A stretch of DNA of 64,000 nt from Polydactylus sextarius. Taxonomy: Eukaryota; Chordata; Actinopteri; Polynemidae. How positions within the stretch are numbered: the stretch's first letter is position 1; each line of letters starts with the position of its first letter. Below, piece after piece: positions 20,936-35,275 of the stretch. Both the position numbers and the translations under genes were made by a program. A model generated the notes under the pieces. The model worked only from the letters and a program-made list of their open reading frames with translations, searched no databases and was not told the origin of the DNA. Location: contig CM028908.1 of assembly GCA_016801845.1 (NCBI GenBank), forward strand, positions 26,093,047-26,157,046, read 5' to 3'.

Positions 20936-23900
20936 GTGGTCGTGACTTTATGTTTTATTACAGATGAAGTCGGAAACACCGACACAAACATTTATTTATT
21001 TTGACTCTAGAACAAAAAAATTAAGATAAATGATATAAAATATAACACGAGTAGAGATGAAATAACGGATTATTTTACAGTGTATTTGTTAAGACGTGAT
21101 CATCTCATCATTCCTACATTATGGGGACTTATTCCCATTAAAAAAAAAAAAATAAATAAATAAATAAAATATTAAGGTGAAGACATGACTCATGGTCGGG
21201 GTCAAGTTTAGATAAATGTTAAATAGAAAAGTCTTTATTGTTATTAAACAGTGGAGGTGCAACGAAGTTGAGGATGCTCCGTCAGAGCCTCCGTGCACCA
21301 CAACAATACATTTCAACAATACGTCACGAGTGAGACAAACAGACGTAAGGTTGTTAAAAAGAAAAAACAACATGAAAAAAGGAGTTTTGAGTGAAAGTCT
21401 TATTAAAGTCTGGGAAAAAAGGAGTATGTTGGAGTACGTTCAAAGGCTCATAATCTTGTAAAATAATAAACACATTAGTAAAAGCAAATCAAATCACTAC
21501 CTGGTCACATGTATTGATATTAAACCTTAGTTTCCTGCACATGGATCATTGAAACTGTCGACTCCAACACCTGAAGTTTAATAACTGGAAGCAGAGAAGC
21601 AGCAGCGGTGAGTTGCTCCAAAGCAGGAAACACTCAAATCTGGCTGCTGGTGAACTGAGATCGACACCAGAATGAATGAATTATACATTTATTCATTCAT
21701 ACTTTATCTAAAATGAACTTTTCTACTAAACACAACAGGTAGAATCTCGAGGCAGCAAAAATAAAAGAATTTAAAAACGAGGTCTTGGAGAAAACGATAT
21801 TGGTTTTTGAAAAAATCTGGAATTTTTATTTGGAGAAAGAATAAAACACTGTAATATGTTGATTAATAAACTAGGATCAAAACCACTGACACTTCTTCAT
21901 TTAGCATCAGTGACGTCTTTTTAACCACAGGAAGATGCTTTAGAGTCGACTCCACCAGCAGCTCAGATCTGATAAGATCAGCTTTTATTTTAATTTTATT
22001 ATGAAATCAGTTTAGTGACAAAAAAAAAAAAAGCAGAAGTCAGAGCAGCCAGTCTGGTACAGATGGAGTCGGTCTGAACGTCTGATAAATAGATTAAAGT
22101 GGAGGAGATTTTAAAACGTCGTTCACAGGAAATCATGAGAGAAATTCAGGTAAAACAACAAATAGATAGAAATTAAATAATAACTTAACTAACAACTTAG
22201 TTTGTGGTGAACTAATGTATAAAAATGTAAAGAAACAGGGATAATGTATCTAATTATGTTGAGAACAAAGCTGTTCATTCATTGATTTAACAGAAAATGT
22301 TTGATAATCAATAATTAAACCTAAAGAATAAAACAACAAACGTCCTGTTCTTCAACTAAAAACTACTGAAGATTAAAATAACAAAATAACAACAGTCTGA
22401 TTCTTTAGAAAATTCAGTTAAATCAGAGAAGATGGAGTTTTAATTTCACATTTAGTGTCAGTGGTCAGATTTATATCAGTACAGTGATTCGTCCAGCAGA
22501 TGGCGACGTTTAATCTCTAAACACGTTAAAACATTTAGAGAAAATAGATCAAATAACAAGAAATAAGGTTGTGGAGGTTGTTATCGGCCACGAAACTAAA
22601 AATACAACTGTTTTTAGTTTAATGTGACAATTAAATTAAATTTAAAAAATGAGTTAAATTTAGATAAAATAAAAAATAAGATGCTTTCAGAGACAAAGCT
22701 GCTTTTTCACCCTGACATCAAAGACAACTTAATGAACAGTTCTCACTCATCACATAGATAGATAGATTGATAGATTGATTGATAGATTGATAGATAGATT
22801 GATAGATTGATAGATAGATTTTATTGATCCTCAAGGAAACTGAATCTTCATCACATGCAGCTTTTAAACTTAAAGACGCATAAACAGAAGAGCAAGAAAG
22901 TTAAAGTTGTACAAAGTTATGAGAAGTCAGCATGTCTATAAATATAGTAAATATAATAAATAAATTAAATAATAAATTGTGTAACATTATATTGCATATG
23001 GTTCCTTGATGTCTGACAATTAATAATACTATAATATAATAATAATAATTACAGCAGATAAAATCTGATGCATAAAAACTTCTGTGTTAATAAACTGTTG
23101 CTACAAACAACTTACACCCACAAAGTTATTTGGCAGGTTAGTAACTCGACGGTGTCAGTGTGTTGTAGTTTGGTGTCTCACTCTGTGACGCACAAGATGT
23201 GACATGTGTGAGTTATGAATTTTACTTGTGTGGTCGTAGTCTGGAGTCCTGATCCATGAACAGTCCACAGCGAGTCTGTGTTCCTGTGTGGACGTGTGTG
23301 TCAGAGTCTCCACCGTACATCGAGAAAGAATAATCTAGATTAATCTAGATTAATCTAGATTAACGTCTTAATCAGCATCAGAACCGGTGAAACAACTGGC
23401 ACAGATTACTTTTATGTGGAAACAAAAAGTTGGGTTAATGACCCATCACTAGTTTTGAATTGAAAATTGATTATGAATTGATTTTTGAACCTAAAAGTTT
23501 TCTGAATCGTGCGCCCTACTAACTATCTATCAGTCAATCAATCATCTTTCAATCTATCAATCTATCAATCTATCCATCCAGCTGGTTTCTCTTTTTCTGT
23601 TGTGACTTGATTCCCTCAGGTTTAGTCATAAAATAGAATATTTTTATTTGTCCCTCAAAGGGAAATTTATCCATCATCCATCCTCTACCTCTTTATTCCA
23701 TACTCGGGTTAAGGGGGTGGAACTAGAGTCTATCCCAGCTGCTTATGGGTGAAGGCAGGGTACACCCAGGATGGTCAGTGCAACTGTCCTTTTTCAAAAG
23801 ATCCATGTGTCCATTGGCAATCATCTTGTAGTAAGACAAGGTAGAAAGTAAAGGAAAATTAACCGGAGCAATGAACGTACGTCGGAGCCCTGTAATTTTC

Positions 23901-26492
23901 ACGTGTGCAGAGCAACAGTTCAACGGCTCTGGTTGTTATAGTCAAAAACAAAAACAAAAACAGGCCAAAAAAAAAAAAAATGAGAAAAATGGTTTTAGTT
24001 AAGATGTTTAATAGTTTCGAAAAAAAGAGGAAAAAAGTAAGAAAAATTAGACGCTGTTGTCAAACTGGCAAACAACTACATGAGTATTTAGCAATAATAG
24101 TTGTTAAAACTATATAACTAACAGCAATATAGTATGTTCTTAATTAACAGTAACACCAGGATCTTTATTTTTTCTCTCCATATGTCAACTGAAGGTGAAC
24201 AAACAAAACAAAACCAGTCTGTTTCTCCAGAACAAATGTTGGAGAGAACAGGTGTCAGAGCAGGTTTGAGGAAGTCGTGTTGTTTTATGTTGTTATGTCC
24301 CATAAAGAAAAGTGAATATGACTTTGTTTCCCCCGATAGTTTCCGTTGGGAATATTTCCTCTGTTTTGAAAGTCATTCCAGTGAAATCTGTCCTCCCACT
24401 GAGGTCTGTGGATCATCCAAAGCAACAAGACATTTCTTCTTTCACTTAACTTCCACTGATCTTCATTGTTTAGGTATAAATCCAAGTGACAAGTTATTGA
24501 GCAAACTGATAGATACCACAAGTCTGAAGCAGGAAACGTTTGTCTTTGGTCTTTAGATTTGGAAGCAATGACCCTTAAATGACTTTAATCATCTACAGTT
24601 TTATGTTCTCCTAGGTGATTTGAATTAAAAACAAAATCTCTTAAGAGTTACCAGATAAATTCTTTTAAACAATAGAGAAATAAAAAAAAAAAAAAACGAT
24701 GCAACATCAGCAGTGAGGCAGGTGTTAGTTACTCGACAAAACTATCGACTTACCAGTTGATCTTTTTTCTTATTGTCTCATCTCTGGTCATGTTGGATAG
24801 CGACCAAACGCCGGTGAAGACGCTGCCTCTGACTCAGACTAAACCGCTGAGTTTAGGTTTCACTCCTCTGACGTAAAAACACGAACGAGACGACAACGAC
24901 TCTCGACACACTGACGGTACCGAGGACGCTGCAGAGAAAACAGGAAGTAGAGACGTTTAGATGTGAAAACACATGAAAACAAACTTCTTCCTCATTGATC
25001 AGATCCTCCAGGATTTAATGACGTTACCATCACAACTATTAACACAAATTCAACCAATCATTGTGGATATTCCTGAGGTCTTTGACTGGTGACTACCTAT
25101 AGCAGCTACAGTCCAGGAAACTGGCTCTTTGTCAGTCTCTTCAGACTCCTCCAGTTTTCTAACATGACAGATCCAGTCCTGGTCTCAGACCAGGTCCCGA
25201 CGGCCTCTGATGGAGTCGTTAGGGCTGTTCACACATTATGATCATTAACTGATGATTCACCAACCATCAGAGGACCAAGTCCACCAGACACCACCACTGG
25301 AGATCACTGGTGGAGTCGACTAGATTTTAGAGATAAAATGAGGAACTTTTCATGTCCAACTGGAAGAAGACCAGAGAGTAGAGCCAGAACAAACTTTAGA
25401 GAAGATATATTTAACCTTTTTACACATCGGTTTCAGCATCATAACATTGAGCTTTGTCGAAACTTATTGTTTTACCAGACTGACTTTCATCTACATCCAG
25501 AGACGACAACTCAATAACTCATCAGGATGTTTTTGTTCTTGAGAGACAGAGTTAAATATGATATCCTTAACTACAGTAAAGAAGTGATATTACTGTGTGA
25601 ACTTCTTATTTGGTTTAGAGACTAAGTAGATAAACTGTTGGTTAAACTTTTGTTTCCAATAATCTGCATTTGTCAGTTTCATGGATGATTAAAACAATTA
25701 GCAAAAAGTTTGTTTTATTGGAAGTTTTATTGCTGATTTAAATTCTAAAATGTAAAATGACAGAAATGTGTGATTCAAATAAATGTAACACTAATGTAGA
25801 CAACTTATGAGGTAAGTGTTTGAGGGTTGGAGTGAAGGGTTTGAACGCTTCCATCTACTTGTACAACTGGTTTCATCCAAAGTTATTGGCTAAATTTAAT
25901 CTTTCACCTCATGTTCCCGTCACTGAAACACCAGTCGCTCACTGGTCGACACCAGAAGTCACGAAGCCTCTAACGAAGTGGAAGTGTTAACCAAAAAAAC
26001 TAAAAACCTTCTCAACCTCTCTGTTCGTTCTGTCCTTTTTCAAATGTTTTATGACTCTAAGTTTAGATGTTAAGACATTTGGACGAACAATTTCTTCTGA
26101 AAGAAGCACAAACGTTACCCAGAACCTGCAACAAAAAACAAAAGACAACATAACTTCAGGGTTTCTGTGCCAGAACCAACATCTGTTTGCATTAACCCTG
26201 GATTTGAATGGAATCAGCAGCGCTGGGATAACACTACACATGCTCCACTGAAATAAAAAAAGAAAATGAGGAGCTGCTGAACATTGATAGACATTGTTTT
26301 GAAGATATTTTGGATTTGTTTGGACTGGTTTTTTATATGTTGTGTTTTATTTAGCAGCACAACAAACACCTCAACTGGACAAACAAGAATCACAGTTTAA
26401 ATATCAGACGACGTCTGGATGTTTCATCTTTGTGGGATCTGTCATATTGTCTCTGTTGATATTTAGTCTAAGATCCGAGCTCAGTTACTATA
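20936..26492. other. Intergenic; no gene seen
   Basis: AT-rich sequence. At 22755-22850 a (GATA/GATT)n tract leads into TTTTATTGATCCTCAAGGAA, a 3'-end sequence I know from teleost retroelements. At 23329-23364 there is a tandem TAATCTAGATTA array. At about 23640-23790 lies a degenerate teleost repeat with GTCTATCCCAGCTGCTTATG. A 140-codon open frame (24134-24556) has no recognisable domain or obvious coding bias, and I do not call it a gene. Confidence 0.55.
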
Positions 26493-27406
26493 CAGTGTTG
26501 TACAGTAACAAAGTACCAGTACTTGGCTACTTTACTTAAGTATGTTTTGGGAACTTAATGACACTTTTCCTCTGATTCATTTTCAATGTTGAGTGACTCA
26601 GTAAATGTGGTGTTTTGACTCTAAGTCGACCTGTGACTGTTTAGACCATCAACACCATGTTTGAGGGTTGATGGAGGCTCCATCTTAAAGGTGGATGATG
26701 GAGAAACTTCAACAATATTAATATCAAACACTAATGTAGTGAAAAAAGAACAACTTTAGTTCTTTAGTTCAGACTCAAGACATTATATGTGTCTCTATTC
26801 AGATACGTCCATTAGTTCACGTCCATGTAGTAAACTATGTTGACTATGTTGTCACGTCGTAGTGTGTGAATGTCAACAGGGTAGTTTAGTCTCAAATGGT
26901 TGTTCACTGACCAGAAATGAGGATCAACGTCTTCTTCTTCTTCTCCTTTTTAACGGTGAATCATCACTGGACAGAACGTTAATCATGGATCTGGACCGTG
27001 ATCGTCTCCACCAACATATCTGTCGGCTTGTTTTCAATTCTAATCAATAATCAAAGTCTCACTAGTGCTGATGTTTGCTTGTGTGGCTCCATGTTTCATG
27101 TGAGGTGGAGATTACGCCGCCGCCGCCGTCCCTCCTCTTCTGCTACGTAGCCAAGATGGAGTCATTGAGGGTGAGAAGTGTCCGTGGTTATGATGAAACC
27201 ATCCGGGTGTTAACACTTCACTGTGTTTTACCAGACTGGTCAGAGTCAACACACTGACACAGTCTGAACAGTCAGAGTCAGTGTGGACGTATACTTAAGT
27301 ACAGTAAATACTAGATACTTTAAGACTTTTAGTTGAGTATCATTCTAGTCGCTGAGCGAATATCTCAGATACTCTAGTATCTGTAACTGACTTGGTAAAA
27401 ACACTG
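26493..27406 (+). mobile_element. hAT-like non-autonomous element (914 bp)
   Basis: It begins CAGTGTTGTACAGTAAC and ends TTGGTAAAAACACTG, with short CAGTG/CACTG inverted ends. Its first part carries TTACTTAAGTATGTTTTGGG, typical of teleost hAT MITEs. Much of the interior matches, in reverse, 1830-2345. No 8 bp target duplication is seen (TTACTATA against GTCCTGGA). The transposase is absent. Confidence 0.6.
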
Positions 27407-29356
<1,950 letters not shown>

Positions 29357-29660
29357 TCCATCACCAGTTCTAATGAGTCCAGCTACTTTATCAACATGCT
29401 CCTGATCATAATACAATAAAACTCCAACTCCAACCGTAAATTCTTTAAAATTCACCATAAAACCTGAACATTTAGTCCTATTACTTCTCTGTGCTGTGAG
29501 TGATGAGGCGTTTATGAAAACACTGTAAGTTGTGTTTTTAAAAGCTGTGTCCTCAGGGAAATTAAATATCAGCTTGTTTTTCACTCCCAGCTCTTTGTTT
29601 CTCTCCAGTTCTTAAATTTATCTTGACAACCGTCTTATGTTGTTTGTTCTGGTTCTGTTC

Positions 29661-29661
<1 letters not shown>

Positions 29662-29692
<31 letters not shown>
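29662..29692. repeat. (TG)n microsatellite
   Basis: About 15 TG units in otherwise unremarkable intergenic DNA. Nothing else is recognised between 29400 and 30430. Confidence 0.95.
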
Positions 29693-29695
<3 letters not shown>

Positions 29696-30439
29696 AACGC
29701 CGCATTTCCTGTGTGGAGACAAGTGGTTACTGTGGACGTTGTAATTTAATTTCTGGACAAACAGAGAGAATTTGCAGCCTCGTCTGCAGGGACTGGACAA
29801 CACCTTGGTCCGGCCGGTGGTGGTTTGACCGTCTCTGCTGGATGCAGTGAAAAGGTCAGGACGCCTGCTGGTTGAATAACCACAACAATGAGATGTAACT
29901 GAGGGTTTGAAGCAAAGACCAGGTCTCTAGAGACTGTCACTTCATCAAAAAACTGGTCACACTGATGATGCTCGCTTGACTTCATGTTTTATGAGTCGAA
30001 ACTAGCCATTAAATGAGAACAGTGTGAGATGGCTGCTTTTACTGCTCTCCACTGAAATCATCTATTTATTGGTCTGCCAGCGCCTGCTCCATCTGCCTAT
30101 GAATTCAATATATGAAGTGTTGTTTTCTGTTCTCAATGTCTGTTCGAGTCTGAATTGTTGTTTCTGGACGCTGTGAAGCTGAGTCTGTCAAACAAAGCAT
30201 CAGTTATTTTGCGTCTGTTTAACCTTGAGTTGAAGTTGAAGTCAAGCCAGATTGTGGGGTGAGTTGTGGGCACTGTTCTTTCTGGAGGAGACCGTTTATT
30301 TTTCTCCCACTTTATTGCGCAGATATGATGTGACAATGTAGTTAAATAAAAGACACATTGTTGATGTTCAAAACTGGTCTTGTCACCAGGTCCAGTTTAT
30401 TTTAAAACTTGGTACATTGACGTTTATAAATGTGAACAC

Positions 30440-31460
30440 CCTTAAAGTGATGGTCCAGAGTAAAATGAACCAAGTAATATCAACCCAAACTCCCCCTCAG
30501 AGATATTTTACGTTGGTTGAAGTAATATCGAGTTTAACTGTCTTTTGTTTTCACAACCAAACAGTTAACAATGAAAGTAAATGGGGCAGTCAGCCAAACG
30601 TATCTAAATTGTCATTTTTTAACCACTAATAAAGCTCAAAATATCACTTCACTTCAGCAGTAGCATGATCCAAACGTAGTAGGTGTTCCAGATCAGCAGA
30701 TTCATCATTTTCTTGAACAACAGGTTGATTTGTCTGTGACGAGTGAAAAAAAAAGATGAATGTGCTGATGTGGAACAACCTTCATCACCAGTTGGGTAAG
30801 TCTTGTAAAACAGTGTTTTTAATAAACTCTGGGTTCACTTACTAAGTTATCAGTACTTCAGTTTATGTGTAGGGACCCTATTCATGCTACTGCTGAAGAC
30901 CACCATGTAATATTATAATGTAACCAGTAACTAGTAACTAGTAACCAGTAACTAGTAACTAGTAACTAGTAACTAGTAACTAGTGATCTATAATGTGCTA
31001 CATTGTTGATTAATTCTGAACAAAGACACAATCACTGTTGAATTTCTCTTCATGCATCAAACAATGAGGAACAATGAGAAGCATGTTTGTGTTTATATGA
31101 TTCAACTATTTATTTATCATTTTATTAACTTGTCCCAACATTAGCCGTTAGCTTAGAGACAATGAGTTTGACTTGATCACAAGACTACGTATAAATGTAA
31201 ATCTTTTTAGAGCTGAAACAAGTTAATTCATTGATTAATATTGATCAGTGGACTTTTGATAATCATGTACATTTTAAACGTTCCCAGTATCTTCAGAAGG
31301 CTTTTTCTTACTTTATTTTCCTAAACTAATAATTAAAAAAATGACTAGAATTAAATCATATTCTCTAATTGCTGGTTGTAGCTCCTCTAATAACAAATAC
31401 TGAACTATATTGTGAACTATTCCTAAACTTCTTGGTCCTTCATTATTTTTTTCATCCCTC
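30440..31460. mobile_element. Palindromic MITE-like family, copy B (rearranged)
   Basis: It starts with TGATGGTCCAGAGTAAAATG after CCCTTAAAG. It contains, in order, the interior in reverse orientation (30515-30665), the GATCAGCAGATTCATCAT arm (30690), the GGAACAACCTTCATCACCAG arm (30772) and the forward interior (30800-30895). After a ~400 bp insertion with a CTAGTAA array (30921-30980), a 31315-31460 block matches 41330-41480. It is a mosaic of forward and reverse halves. Confidence 0.7.
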
Positions 31461-32059
31461 AGACTCATTCATCCATGTTTTTGTGGATGTTAGAGCAGAT
31501 TTACTCATTTACCACATCCCTGAGATGTTTAAAGTCTGATAACTCAGTGTCCTGCTGTGCTGTTGTATTGTAATAACCAGAAATCAAAGACATGATGGGA
31601 AAACACATTTCAAGACCTTTAACTTCTCAGCGTGTATCAGCAGCTCACCAGCGTGTGGTGAGTAAGCAGAGTTTAGCTTTATTTGTAGCTTTGATTATTT
31701 TAACAGGAGCCAGAACAATCACAACAAGCTGTTTTCAACTCAGCTTCCAGGATTGATTGGTCTCAAATCATCCAAGAAAAAAAAAAAAAAAGTCATCTGA
31801 CGCTTTTTCTACCTGCTGTTTTTCAAAAATAAGTTGCTGCTGTTGGTGTACAGAGACTCAACAGAAGCTAAACTAAAGCTATGAATCGAATAATATGCAA
31901 TTTTTTTTTTTATTTTATCAACTTCTGACAATGCTCTCTCCCACATTCAATAGCCGTGTTTCCACCAAGTAAGTTCCTGGTAACGAGAGAGAAAGACATC
32001 GGAACGTTTTGTTTGTTTTTATTGTTGTGTTTTGTGTTGGAAAAAGTCAATTCATTAAT

Positions 32060-32359
32060 CAGTAGCGCAGGGGTAAGTGCTGTCGCCTCACAGCAAGAAG
32101 GTCCTGGGTTCGACTCCGGGGTCAGAGTGGAGTGTGTGGAGTGTTTCTGTACCTGTGTTGGTTTCCTCCCACCACCAAAAACATGCAGCACTGGGGATAG
32201 GTGAATTGAGCTAAATTGCCTGTAGGTGTGGATGTGAGTGTGAATGGTTTTCTGTCTGTATATGTGACGAGCTGGTTGTATCCTGCCTTCGCTTGTAAGC
32301 AGCTGGGATAGGCTCCAGTTCCCCCCTGAGTGTGGGATGACGGGATAGAGCTGGATGGT
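32060..32359 (+). mobile_element. tRNA-derived SINE-type repeat
   Basis: A tRNA-like head is present: AGTAGCGCAGGGGTAAG as A-box region and GGTTCGACTCC (32107-32117) as a perfect pol III B box. The familiar teleost body follows (GGTTTCCTCCCACCACC, CTAAATTGCCTGTAGGTG, GCTGGGATAGGCTCCAG). Flanking duplications are not evident. It is not a functional tRNA gene, because no cloverleaf forms. Confidence 0.75.
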
Positions 32360-33328
32360 AGAAGCCGTGTTGATTCTGTGACAATTAACTGATAATTAAA
32401 TGTGAAACCCTGTGATTATTTTGTGACATTTCAACTGTGTCACTTCCTTTGCTTCTTCGATTCTGTTTATAGAAACTATTTATTAATACGGTTCTGCAGC
32501 TGGGTTTTGAAAAAGATTGACACTTTGCATCATGTTTCTCTTTGAACTGAATTGTGAATTTTGTGTATTGTTGCAGCCTTAGAGATACATCCAGAACAAC
32601 AAATATAAGACTTCAAAAAACCCAAAGTCCTCCCTTAAAAGGATGTAATCGTCTCTGTGATTCCTGAAAAAAAGACCAGTTTTTAATATTGTTCCTCTTC
32701 CTCATAAGTGACATGAGCAGCGCCTGAGTTCTGCACCAGACTCATGTTTTAGTTCCCAACTCATTGTCTAAGACACATGTGTCAAACTCAGTACACTCAA
32801 GGTCTTATTTTTATTATCTGATGTCTAACAGAGCATGAACCACTAATACTGCAAGTCCCATAATGCAACAGTGCAATAGACTGTTAATAGTTTGATGTTG
32901 GGTGTTTGATGTCCTGTGGAAAGAAAGACATGAGAAATGACTGTCACTGATGTTTCTTTTATTCTGATTCTTATAAGGCCTTATCCTTAGGGTTCTTGTT
33001 CTAGATTCAATATATTAAAAATCTAGTTCTTGTTTACATGAGAAGAAATAATACATATTTTTTTATTCTGCCACTGTGAGTCTTCACTTTGACACCACTG
33101 GTTTAAGAGACAGAGGCAGGATTTATGAAGCAAATTTACATGATGAAATTCACAAAAATGAAAGTTGACATCTAATTTTCTAAAAGCTAGAGCGACCGGC
33201 CACATCTTATATATTTACTTTAAGCGAAATTCATAAAATTACATGTTTTTGAGATCAACTTTTGGAACAAGCATTGAAACTTCCTTATGTGAGGTTACAG
33301 ATGTTTTCATTTCATTTTTTCTGATTAG

Positions 33329-33413
33329 ATCTTCTCTGAAGGAGGCGATGATGGGACACACGCCTCCTCAAAGACTCTCGGCAGCTCCTGAAGAAGGAAC
33401 TTTGATCTACGTT
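33329..33413 (+). other. Exon-like segment, copy 1 (85 nt)
   Basis: Preceded by a T-rich tract and TTAG and followed by GTAAGT. Of the three frames only one is open (reading SLKEAMMGHTPPQRLSAAP). I recognise no protein. It may be an exon of an unrecognised gene or a chance match to splice consensus. Confidence 0.25.
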
Positions 33414-33762
33414 GTAAGTTAATATCTTGTTTTGTCTAATTCACAGCGCTGAAGTCTGTTTTTGGCCTCGTGTAAAGTTTAGTTTTTCATTTTTTTGACA
33501 GAACAAGTGCCATCACTGGTGCCACTGTGATCAAAGGGAGCGATTATATCAGACGAGAGTCAAGGTTAGAGCGAGAGATAGAACAACCGGCCAAAATTCA
33601 TAAAGTGACATCTTGTAATGTTCTTGAGGTTTGATGTAAAACTTTCTTCAGGACAAGTGTTTGAAGAATGGTTTGTGTTGCACATGACCAGCTTTTTTGG
33701 AAGAAACATGGAAATTTCTTACGTGATGACGCATTTGTTTTCATTTCATTTTTTCTGATTAG

Positions 33763-33847
33763 ATCTTCTCTGAAGGAGGCGATGATGGGACACACGCCTC
33801 CTCAAAGACTGTCGGCAGCTCCCGAAGAAGGAACTTTGATCTACGTT
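33763..33847 (+). other. Exon-like segment, copy 2 (85 nt)
   Basis: Same boundaries as copy 1 (AG before, GTAAGT after). The two copies differ at two positions (CTC/CTG and CCT/CCC), both silent in the open frame. Confidence 0.25.
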
Positions 33848-34638
33848 GTAAGTTAATATCTTGTTTTGTCTAATTCACAGCGCTGAGGTCTGTTTTTGGC
33901 CTCGTATGAAGTTTAGTTCGCATGTTTCAGACAGAACAAGTGTCATCACTGGTGCCACTGTGAACAAAGAGAATGATTATATAAAGTGAACCTGGTTTCA
34001 TAAGATCACGAGAGGAGTTGAAAATATGTCAACCAAAACCTTTAAAAGGTTTCTTACTCAGGACGACGTATATAACAAAATCAGTCTCCATCATATGAAA
34101 ACCCAGTTTAGATGGACCCAGACATCAGGAGGAGTCTGGTTTAATTAACAACCACATAAGCACAAGCTTCTTTAAGGTTCATTAGTGTTGTGTTATTTGA
34201 CCCTTTTTCTCTCAGACAACAGGGAGGCTTTTTTAAAAAAGACCCAGCTCCTGTAACACGCCAACAACACTTATTGACGATAAAGTTGTGATTTTTATTT
34301 ATCTATTTATTTTTTTATGGCACGTCACCATTTATTGTCCTATAGCTTCTTGTAATAAAACACCACATGTTTGATAAAGAAAAATATAGCTACTGTTGTT
34401 AGTTTCATAAATATTTTTCAGCTGTAGGTGAAAACAGAGATTGAAATACTTCATGGCTGTTAAACACACGTTGTTTTATTTTATCTTTATTTTTTATGAG
34501 ACATTTCCTGAGTGTGATATAACTCGTTCTCTATGGCGTCAGGACGTTTGAGCTGCAGCTACAAGATGACACTGAAGTGCGTTTGTCTTCTTTTGCTAAA
34601 TGAGTTGACAAAGGCAGTGATGTGGATCGACTCCTGCA

Positions 34639-35267
34639 CAGTGGTGGAAGTAACAAATTACATCTACTCAAACTACTGTGATTAAGCACAATTTTGGGTT
34701 CTTATTTATTTAACTGTGTAATTTTACCTGTAATTTAAATATATATAATTCTTTATAATCTACTTTGCTACATTTAAAATCATATTCACTACTGAGTCGT
34801 CTACAATATCACCTGATGAATCAATGTCATTATCACATGAACCAACAGACTCATCTGGTTCCCATGGCAACACATAGACACATTGTTGCAGCCAGTGAGG
34901 TCATCAATAGATTTAAAACAGATCAATGAAGCACAGATTGAACTACATGACGTCAGATCTGTGCTGACAAAGAACCACAACAGCAAACAACGTGATGCTG
35001 CAGCTGCAACCGAATGTGACAAAGTTGATTGAGAATTTTATATTTTTTAATAAATGTAATGAAAAAAGTCTGTTGAAAACAAACGTTTCCATCGTTTGAA
35101 TGAATTTAAAAAGTAACTAATACTCTGAGTAGTTGTTTAGAAGAAAACTTTATACTTTTACTGGAGTATATTTATACACCGGTACTGATACTAGTAGTGT
35201 AGTAATATTTCAGTCATGTAACATTACCTCTACTTCAGTACAGATGTTCAGTATCTTTTCACCACTT
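34639..35267. mobile_element. hAT-superfamily MITE with intact 8 bp target duplication
   Basis: A 629 bp element beginning CAGTGGTGGAAGTAAC and ending TCTTTTCACCACTT. It is bracketed by perfect direct repeats CTCCTGCA (34631-34638 and 35268-35275). Eight-base target duplications and CAGTGGTGGAAAGTAA-type ends are characteristic of fish hAT MITEs. No transposase is encoded, so it depends on a trans-acting enzyme. Confidence 0.9.
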
Positions 35268-35275
35268 CTCCTGCA

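Larger units (their letters stand above)
33190..33990 (+). repeat. Tandem segmental duplication, two ~400 bp units
   Basis: Unit 1 (about 33190-33570) and unit 2 (about 33571-33990) share ACCGGCC, ATTCATAAA and a long block running from TTTTCATTTCATTTTTTCTG through CTTGTTTTGTCTAATTCACA to TCACTGGTGCCACTGTGA. Unit 2 carries about 60 extra bases near 33640-33700. Confidence 0.85.

Noticed and set aside
24134..24556. 140-codon open frame as a new gene
   Set aside because: No recognisable motif, no splice or promoter context, and it overlaps a minus-strand frame of similar length. Random frames of this size are expected in 43 kb.
32060..32140. tRNA gene
   Set aside because: The A and B boxes are present but acceptor and anticodon stems do not form, and the body continues as a known SINE-like repeat.
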